Positions 16,661 to 25,548 are shown, counted from the first letter of the stretch. The stretch: 64,000 nucleotides of DNA from Brevundimonas sp. (GCF_019636155.1 NZ_JAHBYB010000007.1:1-64000), one strand, 5' to 3'. Numbers and translations are program-made. The notes: generated from the letters alone by a model not told the origin.

Positions 16661-17020
16661 ATGCCCCAAACACCGGAATCGCGCGAAGAGGCGATCGCTC
16701 GTCTCCAGAAAAGCGCATCCGATCTGGAGGCGCGCACGACCCCCAAGGTCTCGCAGGAGGCGGCGGGGCAGGCGGCGGCCAGCCAGGCCTGGAAGATCAT
16801 CGCCGACCTGCTCGGCGGGGTGTTCGTGGGTCTGGCCCTGGGCTGGGCGGTGGATCATTTCGCCGGCACGACGCCGGTGGGACTTATCGGCGGCGTCCTT
16901 CTGGGCTTCGCCATTTCGGTCTGGATGGCGTGGCGCACGGCGCAGCGTCTGATGGCCGAGGCCAACACGCACGGGGAGCCGCAGTCGGTTCCCTTCGACG
17001 ACGAAGACGAAGGAGCCTGA
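16661..17020 (+). CDS. atpI: ATP synthase assembly protein AtpI (AtpZ/AtpI family)
   Basis: Small membrane protein of 119 residues with a charged N-terminus and two hydrophobic helices (about 46-66, IIADLLGGVFVGLALGWAVD, and 71-92, VGLIGGVLLGFAISVWMAW), then an acidic tail. Proteins of this family lead F0 operons and help assemble the c-ring and bind or import Mg2+. It is eight bases before atpB, so it is part of the operon. Confidence 0.88.
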   Translation: MPQTPESREEAIARLQKSASDLEARTTPKVSQEAAGQAAASQAWKIIADLLGGVFVGLALGWAVDHFAGTTPVGLIGGVLLGFAISVWMAWRTAQRLMAEANTHGEPQSVPFDDEDEGA

Positions 17021-17027
17021 TCGACCG

Positions 17028-17807
17028 ATGGCCGATCCGCTACACCAGTTTCAGGTTCAGCCCCTTCCGGGCCTCGACTTCGGCGAAGTCACCCTGCCGG
17101 TCGTCGGCACGGTGCATCTGGCCTTCACCAATTCGCACCTGGCCATGACCATCGGCTTCCTGCTCGTCGTCGGCTTCCTGACCGCCGTCACCTCGGGCGC
17201 CAAGGTGGTGCCGGGCCGGCTTCAGGTCGTGGGCGAAGGGCTATTCGGCCTGATCGACGGCCTGACGGAATCGATCATCGGCCACGACGGCAAGAAGTAT
17301 TTCCCCTTCGTCTTCGCCATCTTCACCTTCATCCTGGGCATGAACCTTCTGGGCATGTTCCTGAGCTTCACCGCCACCTCGCAGCTGGCGGTGACGGCCA
17401 CCTTCGGCCTGCTGACCTTCGGCCTGGTGGTCATCGTCGGCATCGTCAAGAACGGCGTGGGCTTCCTGAAGCTGTTCTGGCCCACGGGGGCGCCGCTGGT
17501 GATGCGGCCGGTCGTCGGCCTGATCGAGTTCTTCTCCTTCCTGCTGCGTCCCGTCACCCTGACGCTGCGTCTGTTCGGCAACATGATGGGCGGCCACATC
17601 GCCCTGAAGGTGTTCGCCGGCTTCGTGGCCACGGCCGTGGTCGGCGCCGCCGGCTGGTTCGGCGTGCTGATCTTCCCGCTGTCGCTGGGCATGACGGTCG
17701 GGCTGACGGCGCTGGAGTTCCTCGTGGCCTTCCTGCAGGCCTTCGTCTTCGCGGTTCTGACCTGCATCTATCTCAACGATGTGGTCAATCTGGGCCACGG
17801 CCACTAA
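17028..17807 (+). CDS. atpB: ATP synthase F0 subunit a
   Basis: Proton channel subunit of 259 residues with five or six hydrophobic helices. The essential arginine is Arg181 in TLRLFGNMMGGH, which faces the c-ring glutamate. Further conserved parts are LGMNLLGM and the C-terminal LEFLVAFLQAFVFAVLTCIYLNDV. The N-terminus is exposed and lacks a cleavable signal. The start ATG at 17028 follows atpI by seven bases. Confidence 0.96.
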   Translation: MADPLHQFQVQPLPGLDFGEVTLPVVGTVHLAFTNSHLAMTIGFLLVVGFLTAVTSGAKVVPGRLQVVGEGLFGLIDGLTESIIGHDGKKYFPFVFAIFTFILGMNLLGMFLSFTATSQLAVTATFGLLTFGLVVIVGIVKNGVGFLKLFWPTGAPLVMRPVVGLIEFFSFLLRPVTLTLRLFGNMMGGHIALKVFAGFVATAVVGAAGWFGVLIFPLSLGMTVGLTALEFLVAFLQAFVFAVLTCIYLNDVVNLGHGH

Positions 17808-17857
17808 GGCCCGGCCTTTTCATCCCTACCAACCCCACCTGAACAGGACTTACGACC

Positions 17858-18082
17858 ATGGACCCTCAAGCCGCCAAACTCATCGGCGCCGGCATCGCGA
17901 TGTGCGGCATGATCGGCGCCGGCATCGGCGTCGGCAACATCTTCGGCCAGTTCCTGGCGGGCGCCCTGCGCAACCCGTCGGCCGCCGGCTCGCAGATCGG
18001 CAACCTGTTCGTCGGCGCCGCCCTGGCCGAGGCCCTGGGCATCCTGGCCTTCGTCATGGGCATCCTGATCTGGATTTCGTGA
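17858..18082 (+). CDS. atpE: ATP synthase F0 subunit c
   Basis: Two-helix proteolipid of 74 residues forming the rotor ring. Helix 1 has the glycine-rich [19 protein letters not shown], the polar loop is ALRNPSAAG, and helix 2 carries the proton-binding carboxylate Glu58 in [14 protein letters not shown]. The ion-binding surroundings match H+ rather than Na+ enzymes. The 50-base leader has no obvious terminator, so expression is probably boosted at translation. Confidence 0.96.
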   Translation: MDPQAAKLIGAGIAMCGMIGAGIGVGNIFGQFLAGALRNPSAAGSQIGNLFVGAALAEALGILAFVMGILIWIS

Positions 18083-18153
18083 TCCGTTTCGGCGGCGGCG
18101 CGGATCGCCGCGCCGCCCGCTGACGCCCTTTACGCAGACCCTCCAGGCGACCG

Positions 18154-18747
18154 ATGACCGTTCAAGCCCAAACCGCGACGCCCCTTGACGCCCCCCACCC
18201 GGTGGCGGTCGAGGACACGCACGCCACGACCGAACACGCCACGGGCGCCGAGCACGAATCCGGCGGCCTGCCGCAGTTCGAGTTCCAGCACTGGTTCGGG
18301 CAGATCGTCTATCTGATCTTCCTGTTCGCCATCCTGTATTTCCTGATCGCCAAGATCTTCGCGCCGCGCATGCGTCGCGTGTTCGACGAGCGGTCGGCCA
18401 CCATCTCGGGCGCCGTCGAGGCGGCCCGTCAGGTTCAGGCCGAGGCCGCCGGCCAGGCCGAGGCCGCCAAGCGCGAGGTCGAGGACGCCCGCGCCTCGGC
18501 CCGGGGCACCGCCTCCGCCGCCTCGGCCCGCGTGGCCGAGGAAGCCAAGGCCCGCGCCGCGGCCGAGGAAGCCGCCGTCTCGGCCCGTATCGCCGAGGCC
18601 GAGGCCGCCATCGCCAAGACCCGCGACGCCGCCATGACCAATGTCTCGACCATCGCTTCGGACACCGCCGGCGCCATCGTCGAACGCCTGACCGGCAAGG
18701 CGCCGACGGCCGCCGAGGCCGCCGCCGCGGTCAAGGGAGCCGCCTGA
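18154..18747 (+). CDS. atpF': ATP synthase F0 subunit b'
   Basis: One of two diverged b-type stator subunits, as usual in alphaproteobacteria and photosynthetic bacteria. It has 197 residues: an unusual His- and acid-rich N-terminal extension of about 45 residues, one membrane helix (GQIVYLIFLFAILYFLIAKI), then a long Ala/Glu-rich coiled coil to the C-terminus. Its TGA overlaps the ATG of the next b gene by one base. The choice of b' for this copy rests on order and the long N-terminus. Confidence 0.9.
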   Translation: MTVQAQTATPLDAPHPVAVEDTHATTEHATGAEHESGGLPQFEFQHWFGQIVYLIFLFAILYFLIAKIFAPRMRRVFDERSATISGAVEAARQVQAEAAGQAEAAKREVEDARASARGTASAASARVAEEAKARAAAEEAAVSARIAEAEAAIAKTRDAAMTNVSTIASDTAGAIVERLTGKAPTAAEAAAAVKGAA

Positions 18748-19259
18748 TGGAATTCTTCAATCCGCACCTCTACGCCTGGGACAATCCCGAGCTCTGGGTC
18801 GCCATCGGCCTGGTGCTGTTCTTCGCCATCGTCGTCTTCGCCGGCGCGCCCAGACTGATCGGCGGCCAACTGGACGCCAAGGCCGCCAAGATCCAGGGCG
18901 AGCTGGACGAGGCCGCGCGCCTGCGGGCCGAGGCGGAAGCCATGCTGGCCCAGATCCGCAAGGAGAAGGCCGAGGCCGAGGCCCAGGCCGCCGAGATGCT
19001 GAAGGCCGCCGAGGCCGACGCCCGCCGGCTGGAACAGGAATCGCGCGCCAAGCTGGAAGAGAGCCTGGCCCGTCGCCAGGCGCTGGCCGAACGCCGCATC
19101 GCCCAGGCCGAGGCCCAGGCCGCCGCCGAGGTGAAGGCCGCCGCCGCCGACCTGGCCGCCAAGGCCGCCGAACATATCCTGACCCAGCGCGCCGCCGCCC
19201 AGAAGGCCGACCCCCTGCTGGACGCCGCCATCGCCCAGATCGGCCAGCGGCTGAACTGA
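18747..19259 (+). CDS. atpF: ATP synthase F0 subunit b
   Basis: Stator subunit of 170 residues with an N-terminal membrane helix (LWVAIGLVLFFAIVVFAGAP) and a long Ala/Glu/Arg-rich coiled coil that reaches F1. It is the last gene of the operon, and the F1 genes are not in this window, as is normal for alphaproteobacteria where F0 and F1 are separate. A small hairpin and a strong terminator follow. Confidence 0.93.
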   Translation: MEFFNPHLYAWDNPELWVAIGLVLFFAIVVFAGAPRLIGGQLDAKAAKIQGELDEAARLRAEAEAMLAQIRKEKAEAEAQAAEMLKAAEADARRLEQESRAKLEESLARRQALAERRIAQAEAQAAAEVKAAAADLAAKAAEHILTQRAAAQKADPLLDAAIAQIGQRLN

Positions 19260-19276
19260 CAGGCGGCGTCGGGTCG

Positions 19277-19347
19277 AGAAGGCGCGAGCCTTCTGATCGC
19301 GGCCCAGTGAAACGCTTCAAGGCCCCTGTCCCGCGACAGGGGCCTTT
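19277..19347 (+). terminator. Bidirectional rho-independent terminator after the F0 operon
   Basis: A 12-bp perfect stem AAGGCCCCTGTC-CCGC-GACAGGGGCCTT (19319-19346) is followed by TTTGTCGTT, and by AA-rich sequence on the other strand, so it can serve the convergent gene too. A smaller hairpin AGAAGGC-GCGA-GCCTTCT (19277-19294) precedes it. Confidence 0.85.
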
Positions 19348-19369
19348 GTCGTTCAGGCCGGCGCCGGTC

Positions 19370-19831
19370 TCAGTGCGCCGGGGCGACGCCCGCCGGGGCC
19401 TCGACACGCCGGTCGCGCGCCACCAGCCGGGCATAGACATTGCCCAGGACGATGCCGAACACCGCATGGGTGGCGACCAGCCAGCCGATGGTGCCGAAAC
19501 TGCGTCCGAAGACCCCGCCATCGCCCAGCAGGACCAGGCCGATCATCAGCACCACGAAGGCGCCGACCGCGAAGACGATGCCCTTGGTTTCAGGCGTGTC
19601 CGTCGGCAGGCGTGGGCACAGGATGCCGAACAGCGGCCCCAGGACGAAGATCCCCGCGACCATGTGCAACACCCATCCGACCGCCAGATTGCCCGGCAGT
19701 CCGACCAGATTGGCCAGGATCAGGGGAAAGGGCGCAAACCACTTCAGCGCCAGTATGTTCACGGCCTCCAGGGCCGCGATAGCCAGGGTGGCGGCCAAAC
19801 CGGCGACCAATCCCTTTTGTACGCGTGACAT
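19370..19831 (-). CDS. Hypothetical four-helix membrane protein
   Basis: Integral membrane protein of 153 residues with about four hydrophobic segments (GLVAGLAATLAIAALEAVNI, GNLAVGWVLHMVAGIFVLGP, GIVFAVGAFVVLMIGLVLLG and GWLVATHAVFGIVLGNVYA). It resembles small DUF6789-type membrane proteins, but I cannot be certain of the family. An ATG one codon upstream at 19834 is equally possible. It converges on the ATP synthase operon and shares its terminator. No function is assigned. Confidence 0.7.
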   Translation of the reverse strand: MSRVQKGLVAGLAATLAIAALEAVNILALKWFAPFPLILANLVGLPGNLAVGWVLHMVAGIFVLGPLFGILCPRLPTDTPETKGIVFAVGAFVVLMIGLVLLGDGGVFGRSFGTIGWLVATHAVFGIVLGNVYARLVARDRRVEAPAGVAPAH

Positions 19832-19956
19832 CATGACCGATAGCGCCTCCCAACGCCTGCTCGTTCCCGACTTACGCAGGGATCAGCATACGCCGGTTTG
19901 CGCCCGCGCCGTTCACATTGCCGTGCGCGGGCCGCAGAGGCCGATTGAGGGGCCGG

Positions 19957-21525
19957 TCAGGCGGCGGCGTTGGACCCTTCCGGAGCCGTCCAGCGCAGGA
20001 CAGGCTGGCGGGCGGCGCGGGTCTCGTCCAGGCGGCGCAGGGGGGCGTGGAAGGGCGCGCCCTTGAAGCGGTCGGCGTCACCGGCCTTCGCCGCCGTCGC
20101 CAGGGCGCGCATGGCGTCGATGAAGCGGTCCAGTTCGGCCTTGGACTCGGTCTCGGTCGGCTCGATCAGCATGGCCCCGTGCACGACCAGGGGGAAATAC
20201 ATGGTCATGGGGTGGAAGCCCTCGTCGATCATCGCCTTGGCGAAGTCCAGGGTGGTGATGTCCGTGCCCTTCAGCCATTCGTCGTCGAACAGGGCCTCGT
20301 GCATGCAGGGGCCGTCGGGGAAGGCCGGGCTCATCAGGTCCTGCAGCCGGGCCTTGATGTAGTTGGCGTTCAGCACCGCATCCTCGGCCACTTGGCGCAG
20401 GCCGTCCGAGCCATGGCTCATCATGTAAGACAGGGCGCGGACATACATGCCCATCTGGCCCTGGAAGGCGCACAGCCGGCCGAGGGCCTGGGCCGCCTCG
20501 TCTTCCTCGCGCTCGACCAGCTTGAAGCCTTCACCATCGGCCACGATCCAGGGGGCCGGGGCGAAGGGGGCAAGCGCTTCGGACAGCACCACCGGACCCG
20601 CGCCCGGCCCGCCGCCGCCGTGGGGCGTCGAGAAGGTCTTGTGCAGGTTGATGTGCATGGCGTCGACGCCCAGGTCGCCGGGCCGCACCCGGCCGACGAT
20701 GGCGTTGAAATTGGCCCCGTCGCAATAGAAATAGGCCCCCGCCTCGTGCGTCAGGCGGCTGATTTCCAGGATGTCGCGCTCGAACAGGCCGCAGGTGTTG
20801 GGGTTGGTCACCATGATGGCGGCCACGTCCGGCCCCAGCTTGGCCGCCAGATCGGCCACGTCCACACGGCCGTCGTCGGTCTGGGCCACCTCGACCACCG
20901 AATAGCCGACGAAGGCGGCCGTGGCCGGGTTGGTGCCGTGGGCGCTGGTCGGGACCAGAACCTTGCGGCGCTGCTCATGCTCGCCCTTGGCCTCGTGGGC
21001 CGCGCGGATGGCCATCAGGCCGCACAGTTCGCCATGGGCGCCGGCCTTGGGCGACAACGCGACGGCGGGCATGCCGGTCAGGGTTGTCAGCCAGTGGGCC
21101 AGGCTGTCCATCAGGGCCAGGGCGCCCTGCACCGTCGACTGGGGCTGCAGCGGGTGGATGTCCGAGAAGCCGGGCAGGCGGGCCATCTTCTCGTTCAGGC
21201 GCGGGTTGTGCTTCATCGTGCACGAGCCCAGCGGATAGATGGCCAGGTCGATGGCGTGGTTCTTCTGGCTCAGCCGCACATAGTGGCGCATGGCTTCCGG
21301 CTCCGACAGGCCGGGCAGGCCAATCGGATCGCGCCGCACCAGGTCACCCAGATCCGAGCCGTCGCCGGCGGGCGCGGGCAGGTCGACGCCCGTCACGTCC
21401 CAGCGGCCGACCTCGAAGATCAGGGCCTCGTCCTGCAACAAGCCGCGCGCGCCGGTCAGGGTGGCGGGTTTGGTCTCAACCGCATTGGGCGTGGTCGGAC
21501 GGCCGACGGTGTTCATGGTGCTCAT
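19957..21525 (-). CDS. gcvPB: Glycine dehydrogenase (decarboxylating) subunit 2
   Basis: PLP-binding half of the split glycine decarboxylase, 522 residues. The PLP lysine lies in MHINLHKTFSTPHGGGGPG. Other conserved parts are the glycine-rich YPLGSCTMKHNPRLNE near residue 100, SPKAGAHGELCG and PTSAHGTNPATA. With GcvPA it forms the P protein, which decarboxylates glycine and moves the aminomethyl group onto lipoyl-GcvH. It is the last gene of the gcv operon, separated from gcvPA by a repeat of about 165 bases. Confidence 0.95.
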   Translation of the reverse strand: MSTMNTVGRPTTPNAVETKPATLTGARGLLQDEALIFEVGRWDVTGVDLPAPAGDGSDLGDLVRRDPIGLPGLSEPEAMRHYVRLSQKNHAIDLAIYPLGSCTMKHNPRLNEKMARLPGFSDIHPLQPQSTVQGALALMDSLAHWLTTLTGMPAVALSPKAGAHGELCGLMAIRAAHEAKGEHEQRRKVLVPTSAHGTNPATAAFVGYSVVEVAQTDDGRVDVADLAAKLGPDVAAIMVTNPNTCGLFERDILEISRLTHEAGAYFYCDGANFNAIVGRVRPGDLGVDAMHINLHKTFSTPHGGGGPGAGPVVLSEALAPFAPAPWIVADGEGFKLVEREEDEAAQALGRLCAFQGQMGMYVRALSYMMSHGSDGLRQVAEDAVLNANYIKARLQDLMSPAFPDGPCMHEALFDDEWLKGTDITTLDFAKAMIDEGFHPMTMYFPLVVHGAMLIEPTETESKAELDRFIDAMRALATAAKAGDADRFKGAPFHAPLRRLDETRAARQPVLRWTAPEGSNAAA

Positions 21526-21544
21526 GCGGAGGCTCCGCTGCAGA

Positions 21545-21708
21545 GCCCTTCCCCCTTGATGGGGGAAGGGTTGGGATGGGGGTGAAACCGGCTGACGAGA
21601 GTGGCGCGGACGAAACGGCAGTGCGTGTTTCGCCTGTAGAGGGCCGTTGGACAGGGTGTCACCCCAATCCCCGGCCCTTCCCCCATCCGCCGACGGGAAG
21701 GGAGGAGA
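21545..21708. repeat. Intergenic repeat family C (copy 3), inside the gcv operon
   Basis: CCCTTCCCCCTTGATGGGGG with AAGGGTTGGGATGGGGGTG on one side, and CACCCCAATCCCCGGCCCTT with CCCCCATCCG on the other, are inverted. The element separates gcvPA from gcvPB. There is no T-tract, so transcription probably passes through. Confidence 0.7.
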
Positions 21709-21712
21709 GCGG

Positions 21713-23059
21713 TCATCGCACCAGCGCCTTCTTCAGGGCATCGGCCAGGGCGTCGATATCGCCATCCGTCGTCGTCTCGGTGGCGGCGACCAGCAGCACG
21801 TCGTCCAGGCCCGCCTCAGGCGCCAGGCGGCTATAGGGCACGCCCGCCAGGATCCGCTGCTGGGCCAGGCGTTCGACCACCTCGGCGGCGTTCTTGGACA
21901 GGCGCACCGCGAACTCGTTGAAGAGGCGCGGGGTCAGGATTTCGACGCCGGGAATGGCCGCCAGGGCGTCGCGCGTCGCCACGGCCTTTTCGTGGTTCAG
22001 CAGGGCCAGGCGGCGCAGGCCTGTCTCGCCCAGCAGGCTCATGTGGATGCTGAAGGCCAGGGTGCACAGCCCGGAATTGGTGCAGATGTTCGAGGTCGCC
22101 TTGTCCCGGCGGATATGCTGTTCGCGTGTCGACAGGGTCAGAACGAAGCCGCGCCGCCCCTCGGCGTCCACCGTCTCGCCGCAGTAACGGCCGGGCGTCT
22201 GGCGCAGCAGTTTCTCGCGCGTGGCGAACAGGCCCACATAGGGGCCGCCGAAATTCAGGGCGTTGCCGATCGACTGGCCCTCGGCCGCCACGATGTCGGC
22301 GCCCATTTCGCCGGGCGACTTCAGCAGGCCCATCGACACCGCCTCGGTCACCACCACGATCAGCAGGGCGCCCGCCGCCTGGGCCGCCTCGGCGATCTTC
22401 GTCACGTCCGTGGCCGTGCCGAAGACGTTCGGCGTCTGCACCACCACGCAGGCCGTGTCCGGCCCGATAGCGGCGATCACGGCGTCCTCGGCGTCGATGG
22501 CGGGGGGCAGGGCCTGGGTCTGAACGCCGACGGCGTGGACCACCGTCTCGGTGGCGCGGACATAGTGGGGATGCACCCCGCCCGAGATGACGGCCTTGTT
22601 CCGGCGCGTCACCCGCGTGGCCATCAGCACGCCTTCGGCCATGGCGGTCGAGCCGTCATAGAGGCTGGCGTTGGCGACCTGCATCCCGGTCAGGTTCGCC
22701 ACCTGGGTCTGGAACTCATACAGATACTGCAGCGTCCCCTGGGCGATTTCCGGCTGATAGGGGGTGTAGCTGGTCAGGAACTCCGAGCGCTGGATGATGT
22801 GGTCCACCGTCGCCGGCACATGGTGACGATAGGCCCCGGCCCCGCAGAAGAAGGGAACCGATCCGGCCGCGACGTTCTTGCCCGCCAGGGCGCCCAGGGC
22901 CCGCTCGACCTCAAGCTCGCCCGCCACGCGCGGCAGATCGACCAGGCCCTCGCGCCGCGCGCCTTGCGGCACGTCCACGAACAGATCGTCGATGGATTTG
23001 GCCCCGATGGCCGCCAGCATGGCGGCGCGGTCGTCGGGCGTCAGGGGGAGGTAGCGCAT
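21713..23059 (-). CDS. gcvPA: Glycine dehydrogenase (decarboxylating) subunit 1
   Basis: Non-PLP-lysine half of the split P protein, 448 residues, starting [20 protein letters not shown], the standard GcvPA opening. Conserved segments include SFLGAG-type [37 protein letters not shown] and [14 protein letters not shown]. It pairs with GcvPB in glycine decarboxylation. Both flanks carry family C repeats, but the genes stay collinear with gcvT and gcvH upstream. Confidence 0.95.
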   Translation of the reverse strand: MRYLPLTPDDRAAMLAAIGAKSIDDLFVDVPQGARREGLVDLPRVAGELEVERALGALAGKNVAAGSVPFFCGAGAYRHHVPATVDHIIQRSEFLTSYTPYQPEIAQGTLQYLYEFQTQVANLTGMQVANASLYDGSTAMAEGVLMATRVTRRNKAVISGGVHPHYVRATETVVHAVGVQTQALPPAIDAEDAVIAAIGPDTACVVVQTPNVFGTATDVTKIAEAAQAAGALLIVVVTEAVSMGLLKSPGEMGADIVAAEGQSIGNALNFGGPYVGLFATREKLLRQTPGRYCGETVDAEGRRGFVLTLSTREQHIRRDKATSNICTNSGLCTLAFSIHMSLLGETGLRRLALLNHEKAVATRDALAAIPGVEILTPRLFNEFAVRLSKNAAEVVERLAQQRILAGVPYSRLAPEAGLDDVLLVAATETTTDGDIDALADALKKALVR

Positions 23060-23072
23060 GGTTCGGTTCCTA

Positions 23073-23187
23073 GCCCTTCTCCCAGGGGGAGAAGGGTTGG
23101 GATGAGGGGTTACGATGTGTGGGGGTTTGTGTGGACCTTGCGGCAGCCGAACCCCTCACCCTGCCCTCTCCCTATGGGAGAGGGGTC
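23073..23187. repeat. Intergenic repeat family C (copy 4), inside the gcv operon
   Basis: CCCTTCTCCCAGGGGGAGAA with GGGTTGGGATGAGGGG on one side and CCCCTCACCCTGCCCTCTCC with CTATGGGAGAGGGG on the other. It lies between gcvH and gcvPA. The arm hairpins are intact and the two outer arms are only roughly complementary. Confidence 0.7.
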
Positions 23188-23188
23188 T

Positions 23189-23554
23189 TCAGAGCGTCGT
23201 CAGATACTGGTCGTAGGCGGCGCGATCCATCAGGGCTTCCAGCTGGCTAGCGTCCGAGACCTTGATCTTGCCGAACCAGCCTTCGCCTTCGGGGTCGGCG
23301 TTGACGGTTTCCGGGGCGCCCGACAGGGCGTCATTGGCCTCGACCACCTCGCCCGAGACGGGGGCGTAGACGTCGGAGGCGGCCTTGACGCTCTCGACCA
23401 CGGCGAAGCCGTCGCCCTTGCCCACGGTCTTGCCGACCTGCGGCGCCTCGACGAACACCACATCGCCCAGGGCGTCGGCGGCGTGTTTGGTGATGCCGAT
23501 GGTGGCGACGTCGCCGTCCAGGCGAACCCACTCGTGATCCTTGGTGAATTTCAT
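23189..23554 (-). CDS. gcvH: Glycine cleavage system H protein
   Basis: Lipoyl carrier protein of 121 residues that shuttles the aminomethyl group between P, T and L proteins. The lipoylated lysine is Lys57 in [19 protein letters not shown]. The N-terminal [21 protein letters not shown] and C-terminal [12 protein letters not shown] segments are canonical. The start follows the gcvT stop by 12 bases, so both are in one operon under the riboswitch. Confidence 0.96.
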   Translation of the reverse strand: MKFTKDHEWVRLDGDVATIGITKHAADALGDVVFVEAPQVGKTVGKGDGFAVVESVKAASDVYAPVSGEVVEANDALSGAPETVNADPEGEGWFGKIKVSDASQLEALMDRAAYDQYLTTL

Positions 23555-23566
23555 GGCTGACCCCTC

Positions 23567-24682
23567 TCAGACTTTCGGTTTGCGATAGTAACGCGACGCG
23601 ACGAACGGCATGGCCACGACCTCGGCGGCGGCGGCGCGGCCGCGCACGATGACCTGAAGCGCGGTCCCCAACTCGGCGAAGGCTGGCGGGACATAGCCCA
23701 TGGCGATGTTCTTACCCAGGGTCGGCGACGGCCCGCCCGAGGTGACCACGCCGATGACCGCGCCGTCCGCATCGGCGATCTCGGCGCCTTCGCGGGCCGG
23801 GGCGCCTTCCTTGACGATCAGGCCGACGCGCACGCGGGCCGGACCGTCGGCCAGTTGGGCGTTGATCGTGGCGGCGCCGGGGAAGTCGGCGCGTTCCTTG
23901 CGCGCCTTGGACAGGGCGAAGGTCAGGGCCGCCTCGACCGGACTGGTTCCGGCGTCGATGTCGTGGCCATGCAGCGGCAGGCCGGCTTCTAGGCGCAGAC
24001 TGTCGCGCGCGCCAAGGCCGATCGGCTTGACCCGCGCGTCCTGCAACAGGGTGCTCCACACCCGCTCGGCGTCGGCGGCCGGGACCGAAATCTCGTACCC
24101 GTCCTCGCCGGTGTAGCCCGAGCGCGAGACGTAGCAATCGACGCCGAACAGCATCAGCCGGGCCGAATCCATGAAGCCCATCTCGGCCAGGGCTGGCTCG
24201 TGCGCCGCCATCACCTCGGCCGCCTCGGGCCCCTGAATGGCCAGCAGGGCGCGGTCGGCCAGGATCTCCAGCCTGGCGTCGCCGGCCAGTTTCGCCTGGA
24301 TATGGGCGAAGTCGGCGTCCTTGTTGCCAGCGTTGACCACGACATAAAGGCCCGTGTGGTCCGGCTTTCCGGCCATCAGGTCGTCCATGATGCCGCCGGC
24401 GTCGTTCAGCAGCAGGCTGTATTTCTGCTTGCCGTCCTTCAGGATCGCATAGTCGCCGGGGACCAGGGCCTCGAAGGCGGCCACGGCGTCGGCGCCGACA
24501 ATGCGCGCCTGGCCCATGTGCGACACGTCGAACAGGCCGGCGTGTTCGCGCGTCCAGCGGTGTTCGGCCAGCACGCCCTCATACTGGACCGGCATGTCAT
24601 AGCCGCCGAAGCCGACCATGCGGGCGCCAAGCGCGCGGTGCGCGGCGTTCAGGGGAGTGGTCTTCAGCTGTTCGTCGGACAT
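23567..24682 (-). CDS. gcvT: Glycine cleavage system T protein (aminomethyltransferase)
   Basis: Tetrahydrofolate-dependent aminomethyltransferase of 371 residues that releases ammonia and makes methylene-THF. Visible segments: LGARMVGFGGYDMPVQYEGV, LFDVSHMGQARIVG, SRSGYTGEDGYEISVP and the late VTSGGPSPTLGKNIAMGYV. The catalytic aspartate lies in the DVSHMG region by family knowledge. It is the first gene of the gcv operon, with GAGG six bases before the ATG and a glycine riboswitch in its leader. Confidence 0.95.
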   Translation of the reverse strand: MSDEQLKTTPLNAAHRALGARMVGFGGYDMPVQYEGVLAEHRWTREHAGLFDVSHMGQARIVGADAVAAFEALVPGDYAILKDGKQKYSLLLNDAGGIMDDLMAGKPDHTGLYVVVNAGNKDADFAHIQAKLAGDARLEILADRALLAIQGPEAAEVMAAHEPALAEMGFMDSARLMLFGVDCYVSRSGYTGEDGYEISVPAADAERVWSTLLQDARVKPIGLGARDSLRLEAGLPLHGHDIDAGTSPVEAALTFALSKARKERADFPGAATINAQLADGPARVRVGLIVKEGAPAREGAEIADADGAVIGVVTSGGPSPTLGKNIAMGYVPPAFAELGTALQVIVRGRAAAAEVVAMPFVASRYYRKPKV

Positions 24683-24744
24683 CTGGGCCTCGCGGTCGCC
24701 TGTTCGGGCGGTTTCCCGCCGGTGAAGCGCCCCCGCTGTCCTGA

Positions 24745-24913
24745 AGCCTGAGAGATTCCGGCGCCCGTGAAAGCGCCTTGCTCCGTCGGCGAACCCGGCC
24801 GGGTTCTTTCCAGCGTCCGTGCGCCCTCGCGGTCCTTTTGCCTGAGCGTTTCCGGGGCGGTTGCGCCTTCGGCTCCGGGTCCGAAGCGTGGCCCGGTCTC
24901 TCCCGCGAGAGCG
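24745..24913 (-). promoter_or_regulatory. Tandem glycine riboswitch
   Basis: On the minus strand two glycine aptamers follow each other. The first runs from GGGAGAGACC (about 24904) through GCCGAAGGCGCAACC to GGAAACGCTCAGGC, then a short linker CAAAAGGACCG. The second runs from GGACGCTGGAAAGAACCC through GCCGACGGAGCAAGGC to GGAATCTCTCAGGC ending at about 24746. These are the conserved features of both aptamer cores. Downstream a GGCGG-GAAA-CCGCC hairpin precedes the gcvT ribosome-binding site. Glycine binding should turn on the cleavage operon. The arrangement matches the classical cooperative form. Confidence 0.93.
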
Positions 24914-24917
24914 GTTG

Positions 24918-24949
24918 AGCTAAGGGCCTGACTCACGGGTCGGAGTCAA
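24918..24949 (-). promoter_or_regulatory. Candidate gcvT operon promoter
   Basis: On the minus strand TTGACT (24949-24944) precedes a CCTTAGC-type -10 about 18 bases further on, just before the first aptamer. The spacing and -10 are only fair matches. The -35 hexamer lies eight bases from the mobile element's target duplication, so the promoter appears to have escaped disruption. Confidence 0.4.
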
Positions 24950-24957
24950 GCGAGGCT

Positions 24958-24965
24958 GCGAACCT
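24958..24965 (+). repeat. Target-site duplication, left copy
   Basis: GCGAACCT directly abuts the outer GG of the left terminal inverted repeat. The identical octamer in the same orientation abuts the right end at 35681-35688. An 8-bp direct repeat outside inverted ends is the hallmark of transposition. Confidence 0.9.
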
Positions 24966-24999
24966 GGTAGTGCCCTAGTTTGAATCTGGGTCATGAGTC
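24966..24999 (+). repeat. Left terminal inverted repeat (34 bp)
   Basis: Starts GGTAGTGCCC and ends GGGTCATGAGTC. It is the exact reverse complement of 35647-35680; identity stops at base 25000. Confidence 0.95.
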
Positions 25000-25060
25000 C
25001 CTTTGCATGCAAGGGATCGAGCGGCTGACACAGTTCCTGTGACCACACAGGAGCAACGTA

Positions 25061-25249
25061 ATGCGTCACCGCATCCATACCATAACGTCCCCTATCGGTT
25101 GGCCCAAGCTGAGCGTTCACCAGCAATGGTCGGATGGCCGCGCCTTCTACGTCGGGATCATCGACGGAAGCCAGTGCGTGTCGGCGCCCAGCCGTGAGGC
25201 AGCGGTCAGCGCGTTGCTGCGCCGCGCCATTCACCGGGTGCTGCAATGA
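25061..25249 (+). CDS. Small cargo protein of unknown function (62 aa)
   Basis: Basic protein of 62 residues (opening MRHRIHTITSPIGWPKLSVH) containing a GRAFYVGIIDG strand-turn-strand pattern and ending in a helix LLRRAIHRVLQ. The AGGAG at 25049-25053 is well placed for the ATG at 25061, and it is partly closed in a 7-bp hairpin (TCCTGTG-ACCA-CACAGGA, 25035-25052). The stop overlaps the ATG of the next ORF (ATGA), so the two are likely coupled. I do not recognise the family. Confidence 0.6.
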   Translation: MRHRIHTITSPIGWPKLSVHQQWSDGRAFYVGIIDGSQCVSAPSREAAVSALLRRAIHRVLQ

Positions 25250-25515
25250 CCGGGTCGATGCACCAAGGCGGCGTCGAACATGTCTGGTTTCGACTCGGTG
25301 GGGCGCTTTTTGAGGTCGTCGCAATTCCCGCAGGCGCTGCGGGGATCGAGGGCTCGCCGATGCGCGCGCGCTTCCTTGGGCTGAAGGACGGGATGGCGGT
25401 CGCAACGGGCTCGGCGAAAGCTGATGTCGTGGCGATGCTGTTGCAACCATCGGCCCAATACCGCCGGCAGGCCCAGGATACGTCGCCGAACCCTATGGCG
25501 GGCGCGGCCTGCTGA
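25246..25515 (+). CDS. Small cargo protein of unknown function (89 aa)
   Basis: ORF of 89 residues coupled to the preceding one by an ATGA overlap. The first half is strand-rich (GVEHVWFRLGGALFEVVAIP) and the second contains RARFLGLKDGMAVATGSAKADVVAMLLQP. There is no signal peptide or membrane segment. The pair, together with the next gene, occupies the left end of the mobile element where a transposase would be expected, but nothing resembles one. Confidence 0.5.
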   Translation: MTGSMHQGGVEHVWFRLGGALFEVVAIPAGAAGIEGSPMRARFLGLKDGMAVATGSAKADVVAMLLQPSAQYRRQAQDTSPNPMAGAAC

Positions 25516-25548
25516 GACCAGAATTCAACCATCTGTCAGGAGCAACCG

